The notes: a model not told the origin generated them from the sequence alone. 64,000 nucleotides of DNA from Microtetraspora niveoalba (GCF_001570405.1 NZ_BBYM01000016.1:116059-180058), one strand, 5' to 3'. Shown: positions 52,947-63,813, counted from the first letter of the stretch. Program-made: numbers and translations.

Positions 52947-53570
52947 GTGACAGGACTTCGGCGGCTGAAGCGGCAGCGGACCCATGACGCGATCTCCACC
53001 GCGGCGATCTCGCTGTTCCTGGAGCGCGGCTTCGACGAGGTGTCGGTCGCCGAGGTCGCGGCGGCCGCGGAGGTGTCCAAGCCCACGCTGTTCAAATACT
53101 TCGCGACCAAGGAGGACCTCGTCCTGCACCGCATCGCCGACCACCGCGGCGAGGCCGCCCGCGTCGTACGGCGTCGCGCGCCCGGGGCGGACCCGCTGGC
53201 CGCGCTGCACGCGCACTTCCTGGAGGGGCTGGCGCGGCGCGACCCGGTCACCGGGCTGAACGACGACCCAGAGGTGATCGGCTACCACCGGATGGTCTTC
53301 TCGACCCCGAGCCTGGCGGCCCGGCTGTTCCATCACATGGCCGCCGACGAGGAGGCGCTCGCGGACGCGCTCCGCGAGGAGACGGACGACCTCACCGCGC
53401 GGCTGCTGGCCGGACAGGTGATCGCGGTCCAGCGTGTGCTCGCGCGCTGCAACTGGGCCGCGCTGGCCGCCGGGGCGAGCGCGGACGCGACGTACCCGTC
53501 GGCCGTCGCCGCCGCCGACCACGCGTTCGCCCAGCTCCGCCATGGAGTGGGCGCGATCTCCCCCACCTGA
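52947..53570 (+). CDS. TetR-family transcriptional regulator
   Basis: A 207-residue repressor. The helix-turn-helix is SVAEVAAAAEVSKPTLFKYF, followed by KEDLVLHRIADHRGE; the ligand domain (about 60-200) is helical with no recognised signature. A TATGCT -10 box at 52935-52940 lies only seven bases before the GTG start, so the mRNA is probably leaderless. The divergent palindrome at 52894-52929 is the evident operator. The inducer is unknown; because the neighbour is HelD-like, a rifamycin-type ligand is one speculation. Confidence 0.88.
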   Translation: MTGLRRLKRQRTHDAISTAAISLFLERGFDEVSVAEVAAAAEVSKPTLFKYFATKEDLVLHRIADHRGEAARVVRRRAPGADPLAALHAHFLEGLARRDPVTGLNDDPEVIGYHRMVFSTPSLAARLFHHMAADEEALADALREETDDLTARLLAGQVIAVQRVLARCNWAALAAGASADATYPSAVAAADHAFAQLRHGVGAISPT

Positions 53571-53672
53571 GCGACCCGCCGTCACCGCCGGGGAGGGACG
53601 CACGCGAAATACACCGGGAGGGTACGCGCGCGATCACGAAGGCCGCGGCCGGGGGCCCATCAGGGCCGGGGC

Positions 53673-53951
<279 letters not shown>

Positions 53952-53952
53952 T

Positions 53953-53966
53953 TACCCCTGGGGGTA
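53953..53966. promoter_or_regulatory. CsoR/CstR-type operator TACCCCTGGGGGTA
   Basis: TACCCC-TG-GGGGTA is a 14-bp G/C-box palindrome of the CsoR family, ten bases upstream of the CstR-like gene and 170 bases before the ADP-ribosylglycohydrolase. It fits autoregulation. Confidence 0.75.
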
Positions 53967-54134
53967 TAGCCCGGCAAATCAGACATTTCCCCCACATGTC
54001 CGCGAAACAGCGCCTTCTGTCGCTACGGTCGGATGCGACCCGTACGGGAGAACACGCCGCCGCGTCCGGTATCCGCGGCGGGCGGCGCACCATGACCACC
54101 AGACCTGTGACACCAGACAGCGAGGCGAGCGAGC

Positions 54135-55289
54135 GTGAAGCCAGAGGCCGGGGCACGAGACGGCACACCGCGGGACGGCGCGGCCGGGGACGCGGGCGGA
54201 GGCGCGGCAGCCGGCGTCCCCGCCTACGCGGACCGGGTGCGCGGCAGCCTCCTGGGCGGGGCGATCGGCGACGCGCTCGGCGCCCCCGTGGAGTTCGACT
54301 CGATCTCCACGATCCGCGCCGTCCACGGCGCGGCCGGCGTGACCGATCTCGTCCATGACCGGCACGGCGGCCTGGGCCTGGTCACCGACGACACCCAGAT
54401 GACGCTGTTCACCGTGGAGGGGCTCATCCGCGCCCACCTGCGATCCCGGAGCACCGGCGTCGGCGGGGAGGAGGTGCGGATCATGCGCAACGCCTACCTG
54501 CGCTGGCTCGACACCCAGAACCACCGGCGTCCGCCGTCCGCCGACGACGTCGTACGCACCGGGCGGCTCCGCGAGGAGGCGTGGCTGTACTCCCGGCGCG
54601 CGCCCGGGAACGCCTGCCTGTCCGGGCTGTCCACCGAACTCGGCCCGCTCGCCGCGCCCGGGGCGCCGGGGCCGGTCAACCCCCGCTCCAAGGGGTGCGG
54701 CACGGTGATGCGGTCCGCGCCGTTCGGGCTCGCCGCCGGCGACCCGGGGCGGGCGTTCCGGCTCGCGGCCGAGTGCGCCCAGATCACGCACGGCCATCCC
54801 ACCGGCTATCTCGCCGCCGGCGCCTTCGCCGCGCTCGTCGCCTCTCTCGTACGGGGCGTTCCGCTGGAGCGGGCCGTCCGGGACAGCCGGGAACTGCTCG
54901 GCGAGCAGCCCGGGCACGAGGAGACGAGCGCCGCGCTCCGGGCCGCGGTCGCCCTGGCCGCCGAGGGGGACCCGTCGCCCGAGGCGGTCGAGTCCCTCGG
55001 CGGCGCGTGGGTCGCGGAGGAGGCCCTGGCGATCGCCGTCTACTGCGCTCTCGTGGCCGGGGACGACATGGAGCGCGCGCTCCTGCTGGCGGTCAACCAC
55101 TCAGGCGACAGCGACTCCACGGGCGCCGTCTGCGGCAACATCCTCGGCGCGTGGCACGGAGAGGCCGCGCTCCCCCCGCGCTGGCTGTCCCGGCTCGAAG
55201 GCCGGACGTCCATCGTCCGGCTCGCCGACGACTTCGTCACCGCGTTCACCGGCGGCGACCTCCCCTCCGACGCCTATCCGGGCCGCTGA
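54135..55289 (+). CDS. ADP-ribosylglycohydrolase family protein
   Basis: A 384-residue helical hydrolase. Metal-binding motifs are LLGGAIGDALGAPVEF near residue 40, TDDTQMTLFTVEGL near 85 and NHSGDSDSTGAVCGNILGAW near 318, the DraG/ARH pattern. These enzymes remove ADP-ribose from proteins, nucleic acids or small molecules. The first 30 residues are Gly/Ala-rich and disordered. GTG 54135 has no good ribosome site. It is divergent from the CstR-like gene, sharing 192 bases. A 19-bp terminator follows. Confidence 0.87.
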   Translation: MKPEAGARDGTPRDGAAGDAGGGAAAGVPAYADRVRGSLLGGAIGDALGAPVEFDSISTIRAVHGAAGVTDLVHDRHGGLGLVTDDTQMTLFTVEGLIRAHLRSRSTGVGGEEVRIMRNAYLRWLDTQNHRRPPSADDVVRTGRLREEAWLYSRRAPGNACLSGLSTELGPLAAPGAPGPVNPRSKGCGTVMRSAPFGLAAGDPGRAFRLAAECAQITHGHPTGYLAAGAFAALVASLVRGVPLERAVRDSRELLGEQPGHEETSAALRAAVALAAEGDPSPEAVESLGGAWVAEEALAIAVYCALVAGDDMERALLLAVNHSGDSDSTGAVCGNILGAWHGEAALPPRWLSRLEGRTSIVRLADDFVTAFTGGDLPSDAYPGR

Positions 55290-55316
55290 TCCGGGGCCCG
55301 CGAACCGTCCGGAAAC

Positions 55317-55359
55317 GCGAACGGCGGCCCTCGGAGAGGTTCCGAGGGCCGCCGTTCGC
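55317..55359. terminator. Bidirectional terminator, 19-bp perfect stem
   Basis: Bases 55317-55335 pair perfectly with 55341-55359 around the 5-base loop GAGGT; the core is GGCGGCCCTCGGA/TCCGAGGGCCGCC. It lies between the convergent ADP-ribosylglycohydrolase and CopA genes. Confidence 0.85.
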
Positions 55360-55392
55360 TTCACCGCCCGTTCCGCCGGGCGGCCGCGGCCT

Positions 55393-57657
<2,265 letters not shown>

Positions 57658-57686
57658 CGTCTCTCCTCTCTCGCGTCACGCCCGCG

Positions 57687-58676
57687 TCAGTGCGCGTGCC
57701 CGCCGTGTCCGCCGTGGCCGCCTGCCTGCCCGGCGGTCGCCGGGGCGCCGTCCGCGTGGACGGTGAAGTCGGCCGTACGGACCTTGCCGCCGTGCTGGAA
57801 GTCCAGGAAGAGCCGGTAGTCGCCGCGGCTGGGGACCTCGGCGTAGAAGACGATCTCGGGGCCGGGGCGGGTGGCGCCGTCGCCCGGCTCTCCGTCGGGG
57901 TGGACGTGCAGGTAGGCCAGGTCGCCGCCGCGCAACGCCACCAGGTGCCCGTACGCGCCGAGGTAGGGCTGGAGGTCGGTGACGGGCGCGCCGTCCTTGG
58001 CGACCTTGAGGGTCAGACGGCTCGCCTGACCGGGGACCAGGTCGCCGTCGAGGGTGACAGTGTATCCGTCCACCGTCGCGGTACGGCTCTCACCCGGCAG
58101 GCCCTTCGGCGCGTAGTCGCCGGAGGCGTACAGGTCGGCGCCGAGGGTCATCCCGTCGCCGCCTTCGGGGGCGAAGTCGGCGAACATCCGGTACGCGCCC
58201 GCCCCGGGGAGGGTGAGCGGCACCGACCAGACACCGCCTCCGGCCTCGACCGGGTGCAGGTGCTGGAAGTGGGAGAGGTCCCTGGAGACCAGGATGAAGT
58301 GAAGCTTCTTGTCGTGCTGAACCTGGTAGGCGGTCACCGGCTCGCCGTCGGGACCGGTCACCGTGAACCGGAAGTCGACGCTCTTGTCCGGCTCGACCTC
58401 GGTCGTGACCGGGGTGAGCGTGTAGCCGTTCTGGGACACCTGGAGCCCTCCTGGGATGGACGCCGAGCCGGCGGGGGTCGCCTGGCCGGCGGAGTGATCT
58501 GAGCCGCCCTCAGCGGCGCCGCCGGGGTGGGCGGCGCCGGAGTGGCCGGGGGCGGCGTGCTCGTTCGTGACCGGCCGGTCGCCGGTGCCGCCCACGGCGG
58601 TGCCGACTCCGAAGGTCGCGCCGAAGATCACGGCGAGTCCGGCGGCATAGGCTCCGAGCTTGGCGGGGGTGTTCAT
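57687..58676 (-). CDS. Exported His-rich protein of the copper operon
   Basis: A 329-residue protein. An N-terminal hydrophobic segment (AYAAGLAVIFGATFGVGTAV) acts as a signal anchor. A His/Gly-rich spacer (NEHAAPGHSGAAH) precedes two beta-rich modules containing HDKKLHFILVSRDLSHFQHL and GAYGHLVALRGGDLAYLHVH, and the end is GGHGGHGGHAH. Such proteins occur next to copZ/copA in many actinomycetes; binding of copper outside the membrane is likely. Its start overlaps the copZ stop by 4 bases. Confidence 0.82.
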   Translation of the reverse strand: MNTPAKLGAYAAGLAVIFGATFGVGTAVGGTGDRPVTNEHAAPGHSGAAHPGGAAEGGSDHSAGQATPAGSASIPGGLQVSQNGYTLTPVTTEVEPDKSVDFRFTVTGPDGEPVTAYQVQHDKKLHFILVSRDLSHFQHLHPVEAGGGVWSVPLTLPGAGAYRMFADFAPEGGDGMTLGADLYASGDYAPKGLPGESRTATVDGYTVTLDGDLVPGQASRLTLKVAKDGAPVTDLQPYLGAYGHLVALRGGDLAYLHVHPDGEPGDGATRPGPEIVFYAEVPSRGDYRLFLDFQHGGKVRTADFTVHADGAPATAGQAGGHGGHGGHAH

Positions 58677-58882
58677 CGATCCACCACTTCGTATCCGGCC
58701 TCTTCGACCGCGGCGGCGATCGCGGCCGGGTCGAGGGGGCCGTCGCTGTCAACGGTCACCAGGCCGGTGGCGAGGTCCACCTCGACGCCGGTGACGCCGG
58801 CGACCTCTCCGACCTCTTCCTTGACCGAGCTGACGCAGTGGCCGCAGGTCATGCCCTTGACGGTGTAGGTGGTGGTGGTCAC
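58673..58882 (-). CDS. copZ: Copper chaperone, single HMA domain (CopZ-like)
   Basis: A 69-residue HMA protein, VKGMTCGHCVSSVKEEVGEV at the start, with Cu(I)-binding Cys in MTCGHC and the GYEV end. It carries Cu(I) to the CopA ATPase encoded in the same operon. GTG 58882 is preferred because AGGAG lies eight bases upstream; a longer frame from 58891 would put the ribosome site inside the gene. It overlaps the next gene by 4 bases and lies 159 bases downstream of csoR. Confidence 0.92.
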   Translation of the reverse strand: MTTTTYTVKGMTCGHCVSSVKEEVGEVAGVTGVEVDLATGLVTVDSDGPLDPAAIAAAVEEAGYEVVDR

Positions 58883-59041
58883 ATCGATCACTCCTGTCGT
58901 AGTCGATTGGTTGGTCGTCCAAGCCGGTGGTTCTGGGGGCGGGCCGTCCGTCGGGGCCGTTCCGCCTCGGCGTGCCTTCCGCCCCGGGCCCCCGCCCGGA
59001 GCTTCGTGCCCGTCGGGTGCGTCGCCGTCGGCGGGTGAGGG

Positions 59042-59323
59042 TCAGGAGCGGACGAGGCGGGCGACGGCCTGGGAGGCTTCCTTGATCTTGGCCTCCGCCT
59101 CCGCGCCCCCCTTCGCCGTGGCATCCGCCACGCAGTGGGCCATGTGCTCGTCCAGAAGGGCGAGGGCGAAGGACTGGAGGGCCCGGTTGGCCGCCGACAC
59201 CTGGGTGAGGATGTCGATGCAGTACTTGTCCTCTTCGACCATCCGCTGCAGGCCCCGGATCTGGCCCTCGATCCGGCGCAGCCGCCGGAGGTGCTCCTGC
59301 TTGGTGTCGCTGTATCCGGCCAT
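59042..59323 (-). CDS. csoR: Copper-sensing repressor CsoR
   Basis: A 93-residue helical repressor. The Cu(I) triad is complete: Cys35 (DKYCIDIL), His60 and Cys64 (DEHMAHCV). RRIEGQIRGLQRMVEEDKYC is the family consensus. On Cu(I) binding it releases its G/C-box operator. It sits 159 bases upstream of copZ on the same strand, so csoR-copZ-secreted protein-copA may be one transcript with an internal start. Its own operator is at 59363-59380. ATG 59323 follows GAGAGGGGCGGGGAG. Confidence 0.93.
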   Translation of the reverse strand: MAGYSDTKQEHLRRLRRIEGQIRGLQRMVEEDKYCIDILTQVSAANRALQSFALALLDEHMAHCVADATAKGGAEAEAKIKEASQAVARLVRS

Positions 59324-59362
59324 CTCCCCGCCCCTCTCGATCGCGCTGTCGAACACTATAAC

Positions 59363-59380
59363 ACCATACCCCCCTATGGT
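59363..59380. promoter_or_regulatory. CsoR operator ACCATA-C6-TATGGT
   Basis: ACCATA (59363-59368) and TATGGT (59375-59380) flank six C, and TACCCCCC within it is a CsoR half-site. It lies 40 bases upstream of the csoR start. On the minus strand a TATAGT -10 box is at 59355-59360, so a bound repressor would cover the promoter. Confidence 0.7.
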
Positions 59381-59600
59381 ATTTCCGTGAGCGGGGCCGG
59401 AACCTGGGCGTTTTCCGGCTTCCGGCTTCTTTGTGACGCACGCCACTCTCGCGACCCCTCGCCGCGTACCGCAGGCCGTCGCCCGGCCATGGCCGGGCGC
59501 GCCCGCGCGGCGAGCGGCGCCGGCGGGCCCACGTCGGGACGCACAGCATCGGGAGACACAGGCTTCGGGGGGCACACTCTCGGCCGGCCGGGCGCCGGTG

Positions 59601-59624
59601 GGGGCGCGCGAGGGCGCGCGCCCC
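59601..59624 (-). terminator. Terminator hairpin of the MFS gene
   Basis: GGGGCGCGCG (59601-59610) pairs perfectly with CGCGCGCCCC (59615-59624) around a 4-base loop, 15 bases after the MFS stop codon read on the minus strand. It also isolates the csoR promoter. Confidence 0.65.
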
Positions 59625-59638
59625 GGACCGGCGAACGG

Positions 59639-61066
59639 TCACGCCCCGACGGACGACGGCTCCGGACGGCCGCTCTCCTCGGCCGCGGCCTTCCTGCCGC
59701 GCATGAGCAGCAGGGTGAGTACGGCGCCGACCACGGCCACCGCGGCGGCGCCGATGAAGGCGGCGTGGAAGCCGTCGGTGAGCTTCGGCAGGTTCCCCAG
59801 CTCGGCCGCGCCCCGCGAGGTCGCGATCGCCGTCATGACCGCCAGGCCGAGCGCCGACCCGACCTGGTACGTCGTGTTGACGATGCCCGAGGCGAGGCCG
59901 CTCTCCTCCGGACGGGCTCCGGACATGGCCGACATCATGGCGGGGATGTAGGCCAGCGACATGCCGACCGCCGCGACCAGCGACGCGGGCAGCACGTCGG
60001 AGGCGAACGCCCCGTCCGGCCGGACCAGCGACAGCCCCGCGACACCCGCCGCCAGGACCAGCAGGCCGATCACGATGAGCGGCTTGGCCCCGAACCGGCC
60101 CAGCAGCCGGGCGGTGATGCCGATCATGAAGATCATGATGGCGACCGTCATGGGCACCAGGGCCGCACCGCTCGGGAACGCGCCGTACCCGAGGACCTGC
60201 TGCAGGTAGAGGTTGAGGAAGTACCACATGGGGATCCACGCCGCGCCGAGCAGCGCCATCGCCAGGTTCGCGGTGGCCAGGCCCGGGGTGCGCCAGATGC
60301 GCAGCGGCATGAGCGGCTCGCGGACCACCCGCTGGACGACGAGGAACAACGCCAGCAGCGCGGCCGCGCCGACGGCCTGCGCCGTGGTCGCCCCGGCGCT
60401 CTGCTCGGGGGCCCGGACGATCGCGAACACGGCGAGGGCGACACCGGCGGTGACCGCGACCGCGCCGAGGATGTCGACCGACCCCCGCCTGCCCTGCACG
60501 GACGGCAGCAGCGCGGGCACGGCGGCCAGCGTGGCCAGGCCGATCGGGATGTAGACGATGAACACCCATGGCCAGCTCAGGTACTCGGTGATGACGCCGC
60601 CGAGGAACACGCCCGCCGTGCCGCCCGCCGGGGCGGCCGCGCCGTACAGGGCCATGGCCTTGCCCAGCTCGCGCTGGTCGTGGCCGAACAGCATCATCAG
60701 CAGCGTCATCGCGGAGGGCGCGATGAGCGCGCCGCCGACTCCCTGCACCGCCCGCCCGGCGATCTCCGCGGCGGGGCCTCCGGCCACGGCGGCGACGACC
60801 GATCCGGCGATCAGCACCGCCCATCCGGCGACGAACACCTTGCGTGCGCCGAGCAGGTCGGACAACCGCCCGCCGAGCAGCAGCAGGCCGCCGAAGGCGA
60901 TGACGTACGCGTTGAAGACCCACTGCAGGTCACCCTGCGAGAAGCCGAGGTCTCGCTGCATGTCAGGTAATGCGACACCGATGATCGACGTGTCCATGAT
61001 GACCATGAACTGGGCGGCGGCGAGCACGATGAGCGCCTGCCACCGCCGGGGATTGACGGCATTCAT
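59639..61066 (-). CDS. MFS exporter, DHA2 (EmrB/QacA) family, 14 helices
   Basis: A 475-residue drug exporter. The N-terminus FMVIMDTSIIGVALPDMQRD is the DHA2 motif D1. Motif A is LLLLGGRLSDLLGARKVF and motif C has GGALIAPSAMTLL. About 14 helices are predicted. ATG 61066 follows GGAG at six bases. It lies between csoR and the second HMA gene on the same strand but has its own terminator and long leader, so there is no sign that it handles metal; the hairpin at 61141-61170 in its leader is unexplained. Confidence 0.9.
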   Translation of the reverse strand: MNAVNPRRWQALIVLAAAQFMVIMDTSIIGVALPDMQRDLGFSQGDLQWVFNAYVIAFGGLLLLGGRLSDLLGARKVFVAGWAVLIAGSVVAAVAGGPAAEIAGRAVQGVGGALIAPSAMTLLMMLFGHDQRELGKAMALYGAAAPAGGTAGVFLGGVITEYLSWPWVFIVYIPIGLATLAAVPALLPSVQGRRGSVDILGAVAVTAGVALAVFAIVRAPEQSAGATTAQAVGAAALLALFLVVQRVVREPLMPLRIWRTPGLATANLAMALLGAAWIPMWYFLNLYLQQVLGYGAFPSGAALVPMTVAIMIFMIGITARLLGRFGAKPLIVIGLLVLAAGVAGLSLVRPDGAFASDVLPASLVAAVGMSLAYIPAMMSAMSGARPEESGLASGIVNTTYQVGSALGLAVMTAIATSRGAAELGNLPKLTDGFHAAFIGAAAVAVVGAVLTLLLMRGRKAAAEESGRPEPSSVGA

Positions 61067-61140
61067 GCCTGTCTCCTGGTTCTTCGCACCATAGGATGCG
61101 AAAGGGGGATTGGTGTGATGACGAGTCGGACCTGACCCCA

Positions 61141-61170
61141 GGTGGGCGTGCACGGCAATGCACGCCCACC
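61141..61170 (-). promoter_or_regulatory. 12-bp perfect hairpin in the MFS leader
   Basis: GGTGGGCGTGCA (61141-61152) pairs perfectly with TGCACGCCCACC (61159-61170) around a 6-base loop, 75 bases upstream of the MFS start. It could be a TetR-type operator, an attenuator or the terminator of the upstream HMA gene. Confidence 0.5.
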
Positions 61171-61198
61171 ACGTGTGTTCGGGTGCCACGGAAGCGGT

Positions 61199-61257
61199 GC
61201 TCCCGCCGCTGATCGTTCGAGTTCCTTGAATGCGGCGCTCCCGCCGCTGATCGTTCG
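61199..61257. repeat. 21-bp exact direct repeat, two copies
   Basis: GCTCCCGCCGCTGATCGTTC plus G occurs at 61199-61219 and 61237-61257, a 38-base period. It lies in the 529-base non-coding stretch between the MFS start and the HMA gene stop. Confidence 0.8.
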
Positions 61258-61595
61258 GGCGTCTCCGCGTTCGGCCCCCTCGGAACCGATGCCGACCGCG
61301 CCAGAGGCGGCCGTGTTTCGGACGCCCTGGACGTTCGGCACCACGCCTTCGTGCACCCGGAGCGCCGCCCTCGCACCCTCACGTTCCGATGCGCCGGAAG
61401 TGTCCCCTCCGGCATCGCGTGAGGAACGGGCGCGGGCGCTCTCCCGGTCTATCCGGTCTCCGGGCGAAGCCGCGGGCGGGCCGCAGTGTTCCCATCGCGC
61501 CCGCCCGTGCGCAAACCACCCGGCCCCACGCCTGACGCGAGGCCGGCCTGGGCCCACGGCCGGAGCGAGCCGGCCGCGGCCCGGGCGACGGCGAC
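61258..61595. other. Non-coding stretch between MFS and HMA genes
   Basis: No gene is supported in these 338 bases. Small open frames exist on both strands, but none has a ribosome site and a recognisable product. Confidence 0.35.
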
Positions 61596-61871
61596 CTAGG
61601 CCGGCGAGCCGACCAGTTCGTAACCGGCCTCCTCCACCGCGGCGCGGATCTCCTCGTCGGAGTACCCCGCACCGTTGACGGTTACGGCACCGGCCGCGAG
61701 GTCGACCGACACTCCGGTGACCCCGGCGACCTTGCCGATCTCACCGGAGACCGACGAGACGCAGTGGCCGCAGGTCATGCCGCTGACCGAGTACGTCCGC
61801 GCGTCGCCCTCAGCGATCGCCACGGACGTGGTGGCGCCTTCTGCGCTGCCGCAAGAGCATGCCGTGCACAT
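61596..61871 (-). CDS. Second HMA-domain copper protein with an N-terminal Cys motif
   Basis: A 91-residue protein. The HMA domain (residues 28-88) contains SGMTCGHCVSSVSGEIGKVA and is very close to CopZ of the main operon. A 25-residue N-terminal extension starts MCTACSCGSAEGATTS, offering three more cysteines, which CopZ lacks. Two G/C-box operators lie upstream. It is probably a second CsoR-regulated copper chaperone or scavenger. ATG 61871 follows GAGAGGGG. Confidence 0.85.
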   Translation of the reverse strand: MCTACSCGSAEGATTSVAIAEGDARTYSVSGMTCGHCVSSVSGEIGKVAGVTGVSVDLAAGAVTVNGAGYSDEEIRAAVEEAGYELVGSPA

Positions 61872-61893
61872 GATTGTGACCCCTCTCGTTCCA

Positions 61894-61949
61894 ATACCCT
61901 TGGGGGGTATCTCTCGATCGAGAACGTAGCATACCCCCTAGGGGTTTAT
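61894..61949. promoter_or_regulatory. Two CsoR-type operators upstream of the second HMA gene
   Basis: ATACCCTTGGGGGGTAT (61894-61910) and ATACCCCCTAGGGGTTTAT (61931-61949) are both G/C-box palindromes, 37 bases apart. Between them a TATGCT box at 61928-61933 on the minus strand may be the -10 element. Together with 53953 and 59363 they make four sites of one family in 8 kb. Confidence 0.75.
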
Positions 61950-62499
61950 CAAAGCGGTGTCGGTCACGACTTTTTCGACGCCCATACGGAACAACCCCGG
62001 CGTCCGGCACGGCCGGGGCCACGTACAGATGGGCGGGGTCGCGTCGGCCGATCCCGGCCGTCCGCGCCGGGGCCTCCTCAGCAGGGATTCCGCGCCGCGC
62101 CAGGGCCTCCTCTACCGCGGCTCAACGCCATCCCCCCAACCGGGCCCCGCCCGCTCCGGGACTACCTCAGCAGGGGCCAGCGCCGCGCCAGCCGATCCCG
62201 GCGCCCGCACCAGAGCTCTCTCAGCAAGGGTTCAGGGCCGCACCAGCCCATCCGGGCCCCGCCCGCTCCGGGACCACCTCAGCAGGGGCCAGCGCCGCGC
62301 CAGGCGATCGAGGCCGCACTGAGGCGAGCGATATGTCGCGGGCACGCCTCTCGGCATCGCAGGCGGCGGGTCGCCTCCGCCAGCAGGCCCGGATTCGGCC
62401 CGGGTATCCGTACGTTCCGATCCACGGTCCGTGCCGGAGGCCCGCCACGCGCGCCACCGGCACCGTTCGCGGCCGCCGCCTCCTCCTCCGGCTCGCGGG
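61950..62499. other. Repeat-rich non-coding stretch
   Basis: No gene is supported in these 550 bases. The central part (about 62050-62310) is built of degenerate GGCC/CTCAGCAGGG modules, including one long duplicated segment. The rest has short open frames without family features. Confidence 0.5.
62141..62309. repeat. 57-bp direct repeat, two copies 112 bases apart
   Basis: A 57-base segment at 62141-62197 beginning CGGGCCCCGCCCGCTCCGGG recurs at 62253-62309 with two mismatches. CTCAGCAGGG-like modules at 62076-62086 and 62219-62230 look like further decayed copies. Confidence 0.8.
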
Positions 62500-62925
62500 T
62501 CAACCGATGCGGCTCAACCAGGCGTCCTGAGCGTCGGCCAACCGTTCAGCCAGGGGTATCGGGACGAAGCGGCACGCGAACTCGAGACCGGCGTCCTCGC
62601 CATCACCGTGTACGTGGTGGTGCCACGCGTCAGCGCTGTCGGGATGGGCCGCGAGCTGGAAGAACGTCGTCTGCCGCGGCTGTCCGGTATCGGCATGCGG
62701 ACTGTCGTCCACCGCGATCGGCCGGATGACGGAGACCTCGGTCAGGCCGGTCTCCTCCGCGACCTCGCGCAGGACAGCCTGTTGCAGGCTTTCGTGCGGC
62801 AGAACCCCTCCCGCGGGCACTTGAGTGCCGGCTTCGGGCATACCGACGTGATCGAAGACAAGGAGCTCCGGGGTGGATCGGTAACGGATCACATACGCGG
62901 CGATGCGGATTCGCGGACGAGGCAT
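62500..62925 (-). CDS. NUDIX hydrolase
   Basis: A 141-residue protein. The NUDIX box is AGGVLPHESLQQAVLREVAE followed by ETGL, with all acidic residues. The region before it, RIRIAAYVIRYRSTPELLVF, is the usual first strand. ATG 62925 (MPRPRIRI) is preferred over a longer frame to 63033. Its base composition is slightly lower in GC than its neighbours and it is flanked by repeats, so it may be a later arrival. Substrate is unknown. Confidence 0.88.
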   Translation of the reverse strand: MPRPRIRIAAYVIRYRSTPELLVFDHVGMPEAGTQVPAGGVLPHESLQQAVLREVAEETGLTEVSVIRPIAVDDSPHADTGQPRQTTFFQLAAHPDSADAWHHHVHGDGEDAGLEFACRFVPIPLAERLADAQDAWLSRIG

Positions 62926-63029
62926 CCATCCATCGTCGCAAAACGATCGCGAAGCATTCGCCGAAACCGCGGGCTCGGGCGCACTGCGCGGGCCGGATGT
63001 CCGTGGAACGACGGCGGGTATGCCGGCGT

Positions 63030-63089
63030 TCACCTGGACAAGCGGCGGAACGACGTGTACATGTCAGCGTCCACCTGGACGAGCGGCGG
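63030..63089. repeat. 19-bp direct repeat, two copies
   Basis: CACCTGGACAAGCGGCGG-type sequence at 63030-63048 and 63071-63089, two mismatches, 41-base period. It lies between the NUDIX start and the small membrane protein stop. Confidence 0.5.
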
Positions 63090-63153
63090 CTGAGCCCACT
63101 CGCGATGATCGCGGCCCACTCCGGCGAGTGCTCGTGATCGTCACCGGCCCGGC

Positions 63154-63633
63154 TCAGTCGTGCTCGACTTTCGTGGACGGCACAGGCTGTCCACCGGAGC
63201 AGCTGACCTTCACGGTGACCTTGTCGGCCTCGGACTCGAACTCCAGGGAGACCTCATGATCCGGTCCCCGTTCCACGTCGTCGACCGCGTACCCCTGGCC
63301 GGGGCTCCAGGAGAGCAGCGAGGCCGTTTTCCCTTCACAACTCGCCACGAAGGAGCCTCCTGGGATGGTGAAGGCGCGGGTGCCCCCGCCGCCTGTGACC
63401 GTCGCGGACGGCCCCGGCGTAGGTGCGGGTCCGGTGGCGGTGGGGGTGGGGCTGGCGGTGGCGGTGGCGGTGGCGGTGGCGAGCGCCCGGTCCACGTCGG
63501 CCTGGCTCATCGGCGAAACCACTCGCTGAGTCAGCCCTTCTCCCAGCAGTGAGATCGCCCAGGTGCTGGTCACGGTGGCGACAGCGGCGGCGATCAGCCA
63601 GCCGAGGATGCCGATAAGTGAGCGCCGGTTCAC
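63154..63633 (-). CDS. Small membrane-anchored extracellular protein
   Basis: A 159-residue protein of unknown function. One N-terminal membrane helix (residues 7-30, LIGILGWLIAAAVATVTSTW) is followed by an Ala/Thr/Pro-rich stalk (about 52-78, with TATATATA and PTPTATGP) and a small beta domain with two cysteines (SCEG and KVSCSGG) that could form a disulfide. The stalk is encoded by a short tandem repeat, and its length may vary between strains. Confidence 0.75.
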   Translation of the reverse strand: MNRRSLIGILGWLIAAAVATVTSTWAISLLGEGLTQRVVSPMSQADVDRALATATATATASPTPTATGPAPTPGPSATVTGGGGTRAFTIPGGSFVASCEGKTASLLSWSPGQGYAVDDVERGPDHEVSLEFESEADKVTVKVSCSGGQPVPSTKVEHD

Positions 63634-63813
63634 GAAGCCAGCCTGCCAGGCCGAACGCTAACGCTTCGCTAAATCCCGCCCAACCTCGGCGACGCCGGTC
63701 CCCGTTCCGCTGGACTCTCCCGTGAGCCGGGCCGGGTTCCGAGCACGGCTCCCGGCGCCGGACATCGGGACGATGCTCGGCGTACGCCAGGAGTCGTCGG
63801 CCCCGTACATGCG

